58,762 nucleotides of DNA, taken from contig QKAF01000032.1 of the NCBI GenBank assembly GCA_003246455.1, positions 1 to 58,762 of the forward strand, in the 5' to 3' direction. The position numbers were made by a program, and so were the translations under genes. The stretch comes from Bacteroidota bacterium. Lineage in GTDB: Bacteria > Bacteroidota > Ignavibacteria > SZUA-365. Below are positions 26,412 to 32,948 of this stretch, one piece after another. Under the pieces are notes generated by a model. The model did no database searches and was not told where the DNA came from. It saw only the letters and a program-made list of their open reading frames with translations. Every line of letters starts with the position of its first letter. Position 1 is the first letter of the stretch.

Positions 26412-27833
26412 ATGATTACACGCGCACTCGCTCCTACGCTTCTCGCGGTCCTCCTCTTCCCCTTCGTGCTCGCTGTGCCCGTGGCGGCACAATCGCCCGC
26501 CATGCATCAGCGAATGGCCGGCAGCGCATCCATCGACAACGCATCGTACGAACTGCTGCAGCGGCTGAGTGACGAAGCGGGCGGGAGATGGATCGGTTCG
26601 CCTCAGAACGTGCAGGGAATGGATATTCTGATGGAGGCCCTGCGCGGCATCGGCCTGTCGCCCAGGCAGGAGCGATTCACCGCGCGCGGGTGGGTGCGCA
26701 ATGACGACGAGGTGCGGATGATCGCGCCGTCGGACCGCGTGTTCCGTGCCGTCGCACTCGGGTATGTCGATCAGACGCCGGCCTTCGAAGCGCCGCTCGC
26801 CTGGGCCAACCGCGGGCTGACGGAGGATTTCGACAGCTGTGACGTGTCAGGCCGCATCGCACTCGTCACGCAGGAAAAACTGTCGGGACAGGAAAGTCCG
26901 CTCCGCTCCGAAGTCATCATCCGGGCCGCGGCGGCGGGTGCACGGGCGGTGCTTTTCATCAACGACAAGAAGGCCGGACAGATACTCTGCGGTATGGGCA
27001 ACTTCCATGGTGACCCTGCGGCGGTACCGGCGTTCAGTATCACCTGGACCGAAGGACAGCGGCTGAAGCGGCTGCTGGATCATGCGGTTCCCGTACGCAT
27101 GCGCCTGACGGTGCATTCCCGCTGCGTCGAAGTCGAGAGCGCGAATGTCGTGTGCACCCTTCCCGGGAAAAGCGCAGACAAGATCGTGATCGGCGCCCAT
27201 TTCGATTCATGGGACGTCGGGCAGGGCAGCGTCGACAACGGGATAGGGACCGCCGTGCTCTTCGATGTCGCGCGCATCCTGGCCTCCCTCTCCCCGTCGA
27301 ATGAGCGGACCATCGAGTTCGTCTGGTTCAACGGTGAGGAAATGGGTCTCTGGGGTTCGCGGAAGTACGTGGAGATGCACGCCGACGATCGCATCACGGC
27401 GATGATCAACATGGATATGACCGGGAGTCCGCGCGGATTCGGAGCCATGGGGAACGCGCAGTTTCTCCCCCTCCTCAACGAACTCGTCGACGAATTCCGC
27501 GGCTATGACATGAGCCGCGGGGTGATCAACGGCATATGGACGAACAGCGACCATCAGCCGTTCATGCTTGCGGGTTTCCCGACCGTCACCCCGCTCGGGC
27601 ACCTCGACCGCGAAACGGTCGAAACCTATCACGATTTCGGCGACACCTTTGACCTCGTCAACAAGCGCTATCTCTCCGAGACCGCCGGCGTCGTCTCCAT
27701 CCTCGCCTACGAAATCGCCAACCGGACGACCATTCCCACCATCCGCCGAACACCCGCCGAAACGATGGAGTACCTCCGCGCGGGCAATCTCGAGGAGCGC
27801 CTGAAACGCCAGGGCGAATGGCCGTTCGATTGA
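26412..27833 (+). CDS. M28-family zinc aminopeptidase, exported
   Basis: 473 residues with a signal peptide (residues 1-27, ending PVAAQ). A PA-like insertion at about residues 130-220 (RIALVTQEKLSGQE, ARAVLFINDKKAG) precedes the catalytic domain. M28 metal ligands are visible: IGAHFDSWDVGQGSVDNGIG (His and bridging Asp), WFNGEEMGLWGSRKY (catalytic Glu-Glu), NMDMTG (Asp), and the last His in TVTPLGHLDRE. The enzyme likely trims peptides in the periplasm or outside the cell. The C-terminus lacks a sorting domain. It probably shares an operon with the upstream transporter. Confidence 0.9.
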   Translation: MITRALAPTLLAVLLFPFVLAVPVAAQSPAMHQRMAGSASIDNASYELLQRLSDEAGGRWIGSPQNVQGMDILMEALRGIGLSPRQERFTARGWVRNDDEVRMIAPSDRVFRAVALGYVDQTPAFEAPLAWANRGLTEDFDSCDVSGRIALVTQEKLSGQESPLRSEVIIRAAAAGARAVLFINDKKAGQILCGMGNFHGDPAAVPAFSITWTEGQRLKRLLDHAVPVRMRLTVHSRCVEVESANVVCTLPGKSADKIVIGAHFDSWDVGQGSVDNGIGTAVLFDVARILASLSPSNERTIEFVWFNGEEMGLWGSRKYVEMHADDRITAMINMDMTGSPRGFGAMGNAQFLPLLNELVDEFRGYDMSRGVINGIWTNSDHQPFMLAGFPTVTPLGHLDRETVETYHDFGDTFDLVNKRYLSETAGVVSILAYEIANRTTIPTIRRTPAETMEYLRAGNLEERLKRQGEWPFD

Positions 27834-27940
27834 CCGGGTCCCCCGCCGGGGAAAACTCAATTACCGGATTACTGTGCATGGCCATGTGATTCGGCGTTTA
27901 CGTGTCATCGCGTATGGCCGGGCCGTTGGAAATCCCGGGG

Positions 27941-28176
27941 TTCGGGGCATGGCCGCGTTGCGGGACATCCCCGGGGTTCGGGGCATGGCCGCGTTGCGGG
28001 ACATCCCCGCGGTTCGGGGCATGGCCGCGCTGCGGGACATCCCCGGGGTTCGGGGCATGGCCGGGCTGCGGGACATCCCCGGGGTTCGGGGCATGGCCGC
28101 GTTGCGGGACATCCCCGGGGTTCGGGGCATGGCCGCGTTGCGGGACATCCCCGGGGTTCGGGGCATGGCCGGGCCG
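27941..28176. repeat. 36-bp tandem satellite, about 6.5 copies
   Basis: The element TTCGGGGCATGGCC starts at 27941, 27977, 28013, 28049, 28085, 28121 and 28157, an exact period of 36. Most units contain the mini-hairpin CCGC-GTT-GCGG. A few variants change it (CCGCGCTGCGG, CCGGGCTGCGG). The last unit runs directly into the left REP, which has the same GTT loop. Confidence 0.95.
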
Positions 28177-28192
28177 TTGGCCCGCCCCTACG
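28169..28192 (-). repeat. Left REP element (GTAG plus hairpin)
   Basis: On the minus strand: GTAG, GGG, then CGGGCC-AAC-GGCCCG. A GTAG at the 5' foot of an imperfect hairpin is the signature of REPs mobilised by REP-associated transposases. Confidence 0.7.
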
Positions 28193-28222
28193 TCAGTGCA
28201 TGCTCCTTGCTCCGGTGGTGAC

Positions 28223-28247
28223 GCGTCCGGGCCGTTGGCCCGAACGC
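28223..28247. repeat. REP-like hairpin
   Basis: GCGT-C-CGGGCC-GTT-GGCCCG-A-ACGC forms an 11-bp stem with one mismatch. It shares its core with the left REP but lacks the GTAG foot. Confidence 0.6.
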
Positions 28248-28350
28248 AGCATGGGGATCGCGGGGTCAGGTCGGCGATTGTTCCTTGCCGTCGATTTTTT
28301 ATTTTCGTAGCGTGCATTACACGTCGATTCATTTTGCATAGGGAGTGCGA

Positions 28351-28836
28351 ATGATCTTCCGAAATACATCGCGACGCCTGACGAGATATGATTACCGCAA
28401 TCCAGGGGCGTATTTCGTCACCGTGAAAACCAATGGGAACCGTGATCTCTTCGGGTACATCCATGAGGGGATCATCTTTCTCAATGGAAGGGGCCGCGTC
28501 GTTCTGGATGAATGGAAACGCATCACGAATGTACGCGACAATGTCCGTTGCGCGGAATTCGTCATCATGCCTGATCACATTCATGGTGTCATCGAGATTC
28601 TCCCCTATCGTCTCATCCAACCCCTTGAACCTGATTTCCGACTTCTCGGGGGCTCACTCGGTGCGATCATGGGACAATTCAAATCCCGCGTCACAAAACG
28701 AATCCGAAATGAATCGGGGAATCCACATTTTACCGTATGGCAAACGAATTATTATGATCACATCATCCGATCATCGAACGATCGTGAACGTGTTCGCCGT
28801 TACATCCAACAAAACCCCATGCGGTTTCACCCCTGA
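28351..28836 (+). CDS. REP-associated tyrosine transposase (RAYT, Y1/IS200-like)
   Basis: 161 residues. It begins with RRLTRYDYRNPGAYFVTV, typical of REP-associated transposases. The HUH motif is MPDHIHGVIEI, where the two His bind the metal, and the catalytic Tyr lies in QTNYYDHIIRS. R-x-x-I-x-x-NP near the end (RYIQQNPMRF) is also typical. These enzymes nick single-stranded REP DNA at GTAG-hairpins and spread REPs; unlike IS200/605 transposases they are single-copy domesticated genes. A GTG at 28345 is an alternative start. The gene is flanked by REPs in inverted orientation, so its likely substrates are adjacent. Confidence 0.93.
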   Translation: MIFRNTSRRLTRYDYRNPGAYFVTVKTNGNRDLFGYIHEGIIFLNGRGRVVLDEWKRITNVRDNVRCAEFVIMPDHIHGVIEILPYRLIQPLEPDFRLLGGSLGAIMGQFKSRVTKRIRNESGNPHFTVWQTNYYDHIIRSSNDRERVRRYIQQNPMRFHP

Positions 28837-28845
28837 ACCTACCCC

Positions 28846-28870
28846 GCACGCGTCCCATCGGGACGTGTGC
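28846..28870. repeat. Hairpin just downstream of the RAYT gene
   Basis: GCACGCGTCCC and GGGACGTGTGC pair over 11 positions with one mismatch around ATC. There is no U-tract, so it is a REP-like hairpin or a weak terminator. Confidence 0.6.
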
Positions 28871-28900
28871 GCCTCCCCTCAATTATATATGCCCCAATTG

Positions 28901-28926
28901 CGTAGGGCCGATCCAATGGATCGGCC
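28901..28926 (+). repeat. Right REP element (GTAG plus hairpin)
   Basis: GTAG (28902-28905) followed by GGCCGATCC-AAT-GGATCGGCC, a perfect 9-bp hairpin. It is inverted relative to the left REP, with both hairpins pointing away from the transposase gene. Confidence 0.75.
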
Positions 28927-28927
28927 A

Positions 28928-29068
28928 CACCATCACGATCATCCACACGTTTCCGGATCATCCACACGTTTCCGGATCATCCACACGTTTCCGGATCATC
29001 CACACGTTTCCGGATCATCCGCACGTTTCCGGATCCGCCGCACCATCACGATCATCCGCACGTTTCCG
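28928..29068. repeat. 19-bp tandem satellite
   Basis: ATCCACACGTTTCCGGATC repeats at 28941, 28960, 28979, 28998 and 29017 (the last with one change, A to G). CACCATCACGATC precedes the array and recurs at 29041, followed by a partial sixth unit. Confidence 0.95.
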
Positions 29069-29117
29069 TTCGGCCGCAAGGATCGGATGAGCCCGTTGAC
29101 AATGATCCGCATAAATT

Positions 29118-29149
29118 ACAAACGGCGAGCCCGAGAGGTCGCCGTTTGT
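29118..29149. repeat. Perfect 11-bp hairpin
   Basis: ACAAACGGCGA pairs with TCGCCGTTTGT around a 10-base loop. It could terminate the response-regulator transcript, but there is no clear U-tract on that strand. Confidence 0.6.
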
Positions 29150-29178
29150 GCAGCCGTGCTGCGCATGTGCTACGATAT

Positions 29179-29240
29179 TTTCGAAGGTGCTACGGAGTTC
29201 AGGAAGGTGCTTCGATGTTCTTCGAAGGTGCTACGGTGTT
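29179..29240. repeat. Degenerate 20-21-bp tandem repeats
   Basis: Three imperfect units of the form CGAAGGTGCTACGG(A/T)GTT lie between the hairpin and the stop of the response-regulator gene. Confidence 0.6.
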
Positions 29241-29244
29241 GTTC

Positions 29245-29619
29245 CTAACCCAGTTTCTTTTTCAGAATGGAGAGGAGTGTTTTGGGGTGGATCGGCTTCT
29301 GGAAGACGCCGTCCAGACCAAGCGCTTTGTAGTCGGTGTTGTCATCGAGGCTGTCACCGACGGAACTGAGCATGAAGAGGGGGATCGTATTGCCGAGGAC
29401 CTTCATCTCCTTGGCGAAATTGATTCCCGAATCCACTTCTTCCATCATAAGGTCGACAAGCAGAAAGTCAGGCGTAGTGTCCTTGTACTTGCGGATACCT
29501 TCCTCGGCACTGTGCGCTTCGACCATGTCGTAACCGTTCGCTTCAAGGATCATGCGCACGGCGTCGAGCATGTCCTGATCGTCGTCGAGGTACAGGATCA
29601 CGTGTTTACCGTCGTTCAT
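29245..29619 (-). CDS. Single-domain response regulator (CheY-like)
   Basis: 124 residues, a receiver domain only. The acidic pair is in ILYLDDDQDML, the phosphoacceptor Asp in FLLVDLMMEE, the switch Ser in LFMLSSVGDS, and the conserved Lys in GVFQKPIHP. No DNA-binding or other output domain follows. It lies 56 bases after the hydrogenase protease gene on the same strand and may be the last gene of that operon. Its partner kinase is not adjacent; the nearest is the CHASE kinase at 38744. A link to hydrogen metabolism is suggested only by position. Confidence 0.88.
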   Translation of the reverse strand: MNDGKHVILYLDDDQDMLDAVRMILEANGYDMVEAHSAEEGIRKYKDTTPDFLLVDLMMEEVDSGINFAKEMKVLGNTIPLFMLSSVGDSLDDNTDYKALGLDGVFQKPIHPKTLLSILKKKLG

Positions 29620-29675
29620 TGTGTTTCTCCATGTATAGAATTCTCGTGTTTTTCAATCACGCGCGCCGGTGCTGT

Positions 29676-30155
29676 TCAGTGGACTTCCGCGGGGGTGTCG
29701 AGCAGCCGCGGGTCTTCGAGTACCAGACGCATGTATGCAATCGCCTTTTCGAGGTTCTCCGCCGCACGCGGAGACAGACGTTCGCCGAATTCGTTGAAAT
29801 CGTAGCCGCGGATGCCGAGAATGTACGCGCGGGTCTTCGCCTGAAACAGGTTCTGCGCCATGTGCAGAAGCACGCTGGGCTCGACGCTGTGACTGCTGAA
29901 GCTCAGCGCTTCTTTCGGCTCCACTTTCTCGACGTAATAGGGCTCCGCGCCGTTGACCGATGCGTCCGCGAAAATGACGATATCATGCGCCGCGACGTCG
30001 CTTGCGTCTTCGACCGTCAGCTGATAATCGGCATCGACCGAGAGCCCCGCTACATTCCAGGTCTCCACGGCGGCTGCGAGCGCCGGACCGAGTCCGTCGT
30101 CAAGCCGGCCGGGGTTTCCGTACCCGATCAACAATATGCGGCGTGCGGTGTCCAT
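29676..30155 (-). CDS. hoxW: [NiFe] hydrogenase maturation protease
   Basis: 159 residues. IGYGNPGRLDDGLGPALA is the family start with the nickel-probing Asp, and the HyaD/HoxW-like core follows (DIVIFADASV, SHSVEPSVLLHMA, AYILGIRGYDF). This endopeptidase removes the C-terminal tail of the hydrogenase large subunit once nickel is loaded. The large subunit just upstream has a 24-residue tail after its last metal ligand region, so the enzyme and substrate match. Its ATG overlaps the hoxH stop by one base (TGATG), which implies coupled translation. Confidence 0.9.
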   Translation of the reverse strand: MDTARRILLIGYGNPGRLDDGLGPALAAAVETWNVAGLSVDADYQLTVEDASDVAAHDIVIFADASVNGAEPYYVEKVEPKEALSFSSHSVEPSVLLHMAQNLFQAKTRAYILGIRGYDFNEFGERLSPRAAENLEKAIAYMRLVLEDPRLLDTPAEVH

Positions 30156-31597
30156 CAGGTGCTCTTCTTCGCGACCTCGTTGCCTTCATGATCCACCAGG
30201 CGTACGACGAGCGGCATCTTGCCGAGCGCGTGCGTGGCGCAGGACAGACACGGATCGTATGCGCGGATGGCGACTTCGATGTGATTGAGCAGACCCTCGG
30301 TGATCTCTGCCTTGCCCGAGATGTGATCCATGGCGACCTTCGAGACGGCGCGGTTCATCGGCTCGTTGTTGCTGGTCGTGGAGACGATGAGATTTGCCAT
30401 GACCACCTGGTCGTCTTCATTCACCCGGTAGTGGTGGAAGAGCGTTCCGCGCGGCGCTTCGATCAGACCGACGCCTTCCGGACGGCGGTCGCCTTTCAGC
30501 ACGAGATCCGTGCCCTGGAGATCGGAATCCTCGAGCAGTTCGCGGATCTTCTCGATCGAATGCAGGGTCTCGATCATGCGGGACCAGTGGTAGGCCATCG
30601 TCAGATTGTTCGGCTTGCCTTCGGTCACCGCCATGAATTCCTTGCGCGCGGCTTCCGCTTCGGGCGTATCGATGAAGTCGCAGGCGTTGACGCGTGCAAG
30701 CGGACCGACGCGGTACCAGCCGTCCTCGGATCCGAGCGACTTGATGAAGGGGAACTTCATGTACGACCAGTCGCGCACTTCCTCGGCGATGTAGTCGAGG
30801 TAGTTCTGATAGTTGACCTGGTCGAAAATCTTGCCGCCCTGCGCATCGATGGCGCGCAGATTGCCGTGGTACAGATCCATCGCACCGTCTTCGCGGACGA
30901 GTGAGACGTGATTCGATTCGAAGGAACCGAAGGGCGCCACGGTCTCGAGATTTTCAATCGTATAGTCCTTTGCGATCTTGAGAGCGCCGCGTGCCCAGTC
31001 GGTCATCTGGTCGATGTCCTTGAGGAAGCTGTCGCGTTCTGCGATCGAGAGGTTCTTGTTCACACCGCCCGGAATGGCACCGGTACCGTGAATTTTCTTT
31101 CCCGCGGTCGCCTTGATGATTTCCTGCCCGTACTTGCGCATCATCACGCCCTGCACGGCGAGATCGGCATGTTTGGCGGCGACGCCGATCACGTTGCGGA
31201 TCGCGACGTCGGCACCGAAACCGAAGAGCAGGTCCGGCGAGGCGAGGTGGAAGAAATGCAGCGCATGCGACTGGAACATCTGGCCGTAATGCATGAGGCG
31301 GCGAATCTTCTCCGCCGTGGGGGTCAGCGTATCGACGCCGACGATGAGGTCCATGGCCTTGGCCGCGGCGAGGTGATGGCTCACCGGGCAGATGCCGCAG
31401 AGACGCTGCACGAGCACCGGGGCTTCCCAGTACGGGCGGCCCTGGATGAAACGCTCGAAACCGCGAAACTCGACGATATGCAGCCGTGCCTGCTTGACCC
31501 GGTTTTCCTCATCCAGCAGAATCGTCACCTTTCCATGCCCTTCAACACGGGTCACAGGTTCGATGACAACCCTCTTCAGATCATTTGTATCTTGCAC
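30155..31597 (-). CDS. hoxH: [NiFe] hydrogenase large subunit HoxH (group 3-type)
   Basis: 480 residues. The L1 motif is RLCGICPVSHH (Cys 67 and 70) and the L2 motif near the C-terminus is DPCLSCATH (Cys 450 and 453), which together bind the NiFe(CN)2CO centre. A 24-residue tail after His 456 would be removed by the downstream protease. The N-terminal RVEGHGKVTI segment is also conserved. Gene order and partners (hoxF, hoxU, hoxY) place it in the bidirectional NAD(P)-linked group 3d. The start is GTG at 31597 after AGGAGAAG. The hyp maturation genes are not in this window. Confidence 0.95.
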   Translation of the reverse strand: MQDTNDLKRVVIEPVTRVEGHGKVTILLDEENRVKQARLHIVEFRGFERFIQGRPYWEAPVLVQRLCGICPVSHHLAAAKAMDLIVGVDTLTPTAEKIRRLMHYGQMFQSHALHFFHLASPDLLFGFGADVAIRNVIGVAAKHADLAVQGVMMRKYGQEIIKATAGKKIHGTGAIPGGVNKNLSIAERDSFLKDIDQMTDWARGALKIAKDYTIENLETVAPFGSFESNHVSLVREDGAMDLYHGNLRAIDAQGGKIFDQVNYQNYLDYIAEEVRDWSYMKFPFIKSLGSEDGWYRVGPLARVNACDFIDTPEAEAARKEFMAVTEGKPNNLTMAYHWSRMIETLHSIEKIRELLEDSDLQGTDLVLKGDRRPEGVGLIEAPRGTLFHHYRVNEDDQVVMANLIVSTTSNNEPMNRAVSKVAMDHISGKAEITEGLLNHIEVAIRAYDPCLSCATHALGKMPLVVRLVDHEGNEVAKKST

Positions 31598-31638
31598 GAT
31601 TCTTCTCCTGTTCCTTTCTGTTTTGGGTTCCGAGCGGA

Positions 31639-32184
31639 TTAGTCATATTTGATGAGTTCGTACGGCAGTTCCAGCGGCTTGTCGGTCAGCAGGGCGACGA
31701 GCGCCTGCCAGATCGTATCTGCCGACGGCGGACAGCCCGGGAGATGATAATCCACCTTCACCACCTCGTGGCAGGGATAGACCCTGTCGAGCAGAAGGGG
31801 AATTTCCGGGTCGTTGGGGATGCTGCCGGAGGGGTTGTAGACGCTCGGGCCGTTGAGATACGCTTCATCGAGACATTCCTTCAACGGGATGGTGTTGCGC
31901 ATGGCGGGGAGGCCGCCGTTGATCGCGCAGTCACCGAGAGAAATCAGGATCTTGCAGTGCTTGCGGAATTCCTGCAGCACGCGCACGTTTTCCTCGTTCG
32001 CGCAGCCGCCTTCCACGATGCCGACGAGGCATTCGCCTGTAAATTCCTTGATATCGTTAATCGGGGATTTATCGAATTCGATCAGTTCCACGAGCTGGAG
32101 AATGCGGTCGTCGATGTCGAGGATCGACATGTGACACCCGAAGCATCCGGCCAGGGACGTGGTTGCAACTTTTGGCTTTGCCAT
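31639..32184 (-). CDS. hoxY: [NiFe] hydrogenase small subunit HoxY
   Basis: 181 residues. The proximal [4Fe-4S] cluster is bound by LAGCFGCHMS (Cys 14 and 17), and further Cys lie in GIVEGGCANEEN, LGDCAING and LPGCPPSAD. No twin-arginine signal is present, so the enzyme is cytoplasmic, as expected for group 3. It transfers electrons between HoxH and the HoxU/HoxF diaphorase. A second possible start at ATG 32208 overlaps the hoxU stop as ATGA; ATG 32184 has AAGGAG about 12 bases upstream. Either fits, and the difference is 8 residues. Confidence 0.93.
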   Translation of the reverse strand: MAKPKVATTSLAGCFGCHMSILDIDDRILQLVELIEFDKSPINDIKEFTGECLVGIVEGGCANEENVRVLQEFRKHCKILISLGDCAINGGLPAMRNTIPLKECLDEAYLNGPSVYNPSGSIPNDPEIPLLLDRVYPCHEVVKVDYHLPGCPPSADTIWQALVALLTDKPLELPYELIKYD

Positions 32185-32204
32185 GATTCTATCCTGCTCC
32201 TTGG

Positions 32205-32918
32205 TCATTGTTTGTTTGCTTCGATGTCCGATCCGATCGGCATGTGGTCGTACTTGCGCTGACCGACCGGGATCGCGTACCCGACGTGCTTCTTGAGGAT
32301 GGCTCCGACCGGACACACTTCCGTTGCTTTGTCGGTGATGTCCAGGTCGGTGTCCACCAGCTTCGCCTTCGCGTTCACCGCGATGCGCTTTCCGGGACCG
32401 CGACCCACGAACTGGAACACGTTCTTCCCGTCGAGATCACGCGAGGCCCGCACGCAGCGCGCGCAGAGGATGCAGCGGTTCTGGTCGATGAAGATGTGCT
32501 TGTGTGTCGCGTCGACATTGCGATCGGCCGGGAACATGTACGGGTATTTCGGCGCCGCGATGCCCAGGCGATACGCCATCGCCTGCAGCTCGCAGTTGCC
32601 GCTTTTTTCGCAGACCATGCAGAAATGGTTGCCTTCGACGAACAGCATGTCGACGATGTTGCGGCGGAATTCGAGGAGTTCCTCGGTGTCGTTTTCCACC
32701 ATGATGCCCTCGGCCACCGGCTGCGTACAGGCGGACTGGAAACGGCCGTTGACCTTCACGGTGCAGATGCGGCAGCTGCCGTGCGCAGGCAGACCGTCGA
32801 ACGCGCACAGCCGGGGGATATAGATTCCCGCGGCATCCGCGGCGGCCATGATCGTCTGCCCCGCGATACCCTGCACTTCGACGCCGTCAATTTCGAACGT
32901 TATTGTATTCTCACTCAT
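32205..32918 (-). CDS. hoxU: Hydrogenase diaphorase iron-sulfur subunit HoxU
   Basis: 237 residues, homologous to the N-terminus of complex I NuoG. A [2Fe-2S] site has RLCAFDGLPAHGSCRICTV; a His/Cys cluster follows at HFCMVCEKSGNCELQ, and a [4Fe-4S] set lies at CILCARCVRASRD, with a final Cys in TEVCPVGAI. It bridges the flavin subunit HoxF to the hydrogenase dimer. The length is typical of HoxU. It lies between hoxF and hoxY with short spacing, in one operon. Confidence 0.94.
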   Translation of the reverse strand: MSENTITFEIDGVEVQGIAGQTIMAAADAAGIYIPRLCAFDGLPAHGSCRICTVKVNGRFQSACTQPVAEGIMVENDTEELLEFRRNIVDMLFVEGNHFCMVCEKSGNCELQAMAYRLGIAAPKYPYMFPADRNVDATHKHIFIDQNRCILCARCVRASRDLDGKNVFQFVGRGPGKRIAVNAKAKLVDTDLDITDKATEVCPVGAILKKHVGYAIPVGQRKYDHMPIGSDIEANKQ

Positions 32919-32948
32919 GATCTTTTTCCGTTTTCGTTCATTGATGGA

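Larger units (their letters stand above)
27834..28350. other. Repeat-filled intergenic region left of the RAYT gene
   Basis: No ordinary gene. It contains the 36-bp satellite, the left GTAG-type REP and a further hairpin (28223-28247). Open frames across it on both strands result from the 36-bp period being a multiple of three. Confidence 0.7.
28837..29244. other. Repeat-filled intergenic region right of the RAYT gene
   Basis: No gene is supported. It holds a hairpin, the right REP, the 19-bp satellite, another 11-bp hairpin and degenerate 20-21-bp repeats reaching the end of the response-regulator gene. Confidence 0.7.

Noticed and set aside
27861-28620. Long open frames with 12-residue repeats (both strands) across the 36-bp array
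   Set aside because: All arise because the repeat length is a multiple of three. No ribosome site or signal is seen, and frames are open on both strands.
27941-29068. CRISPR array candidates (36-bp and 19-bp direct repeats)
   Set aside because: The repeats are head-to-tail with no spacers, and no cas gene is nearby. They are tandem satellites.
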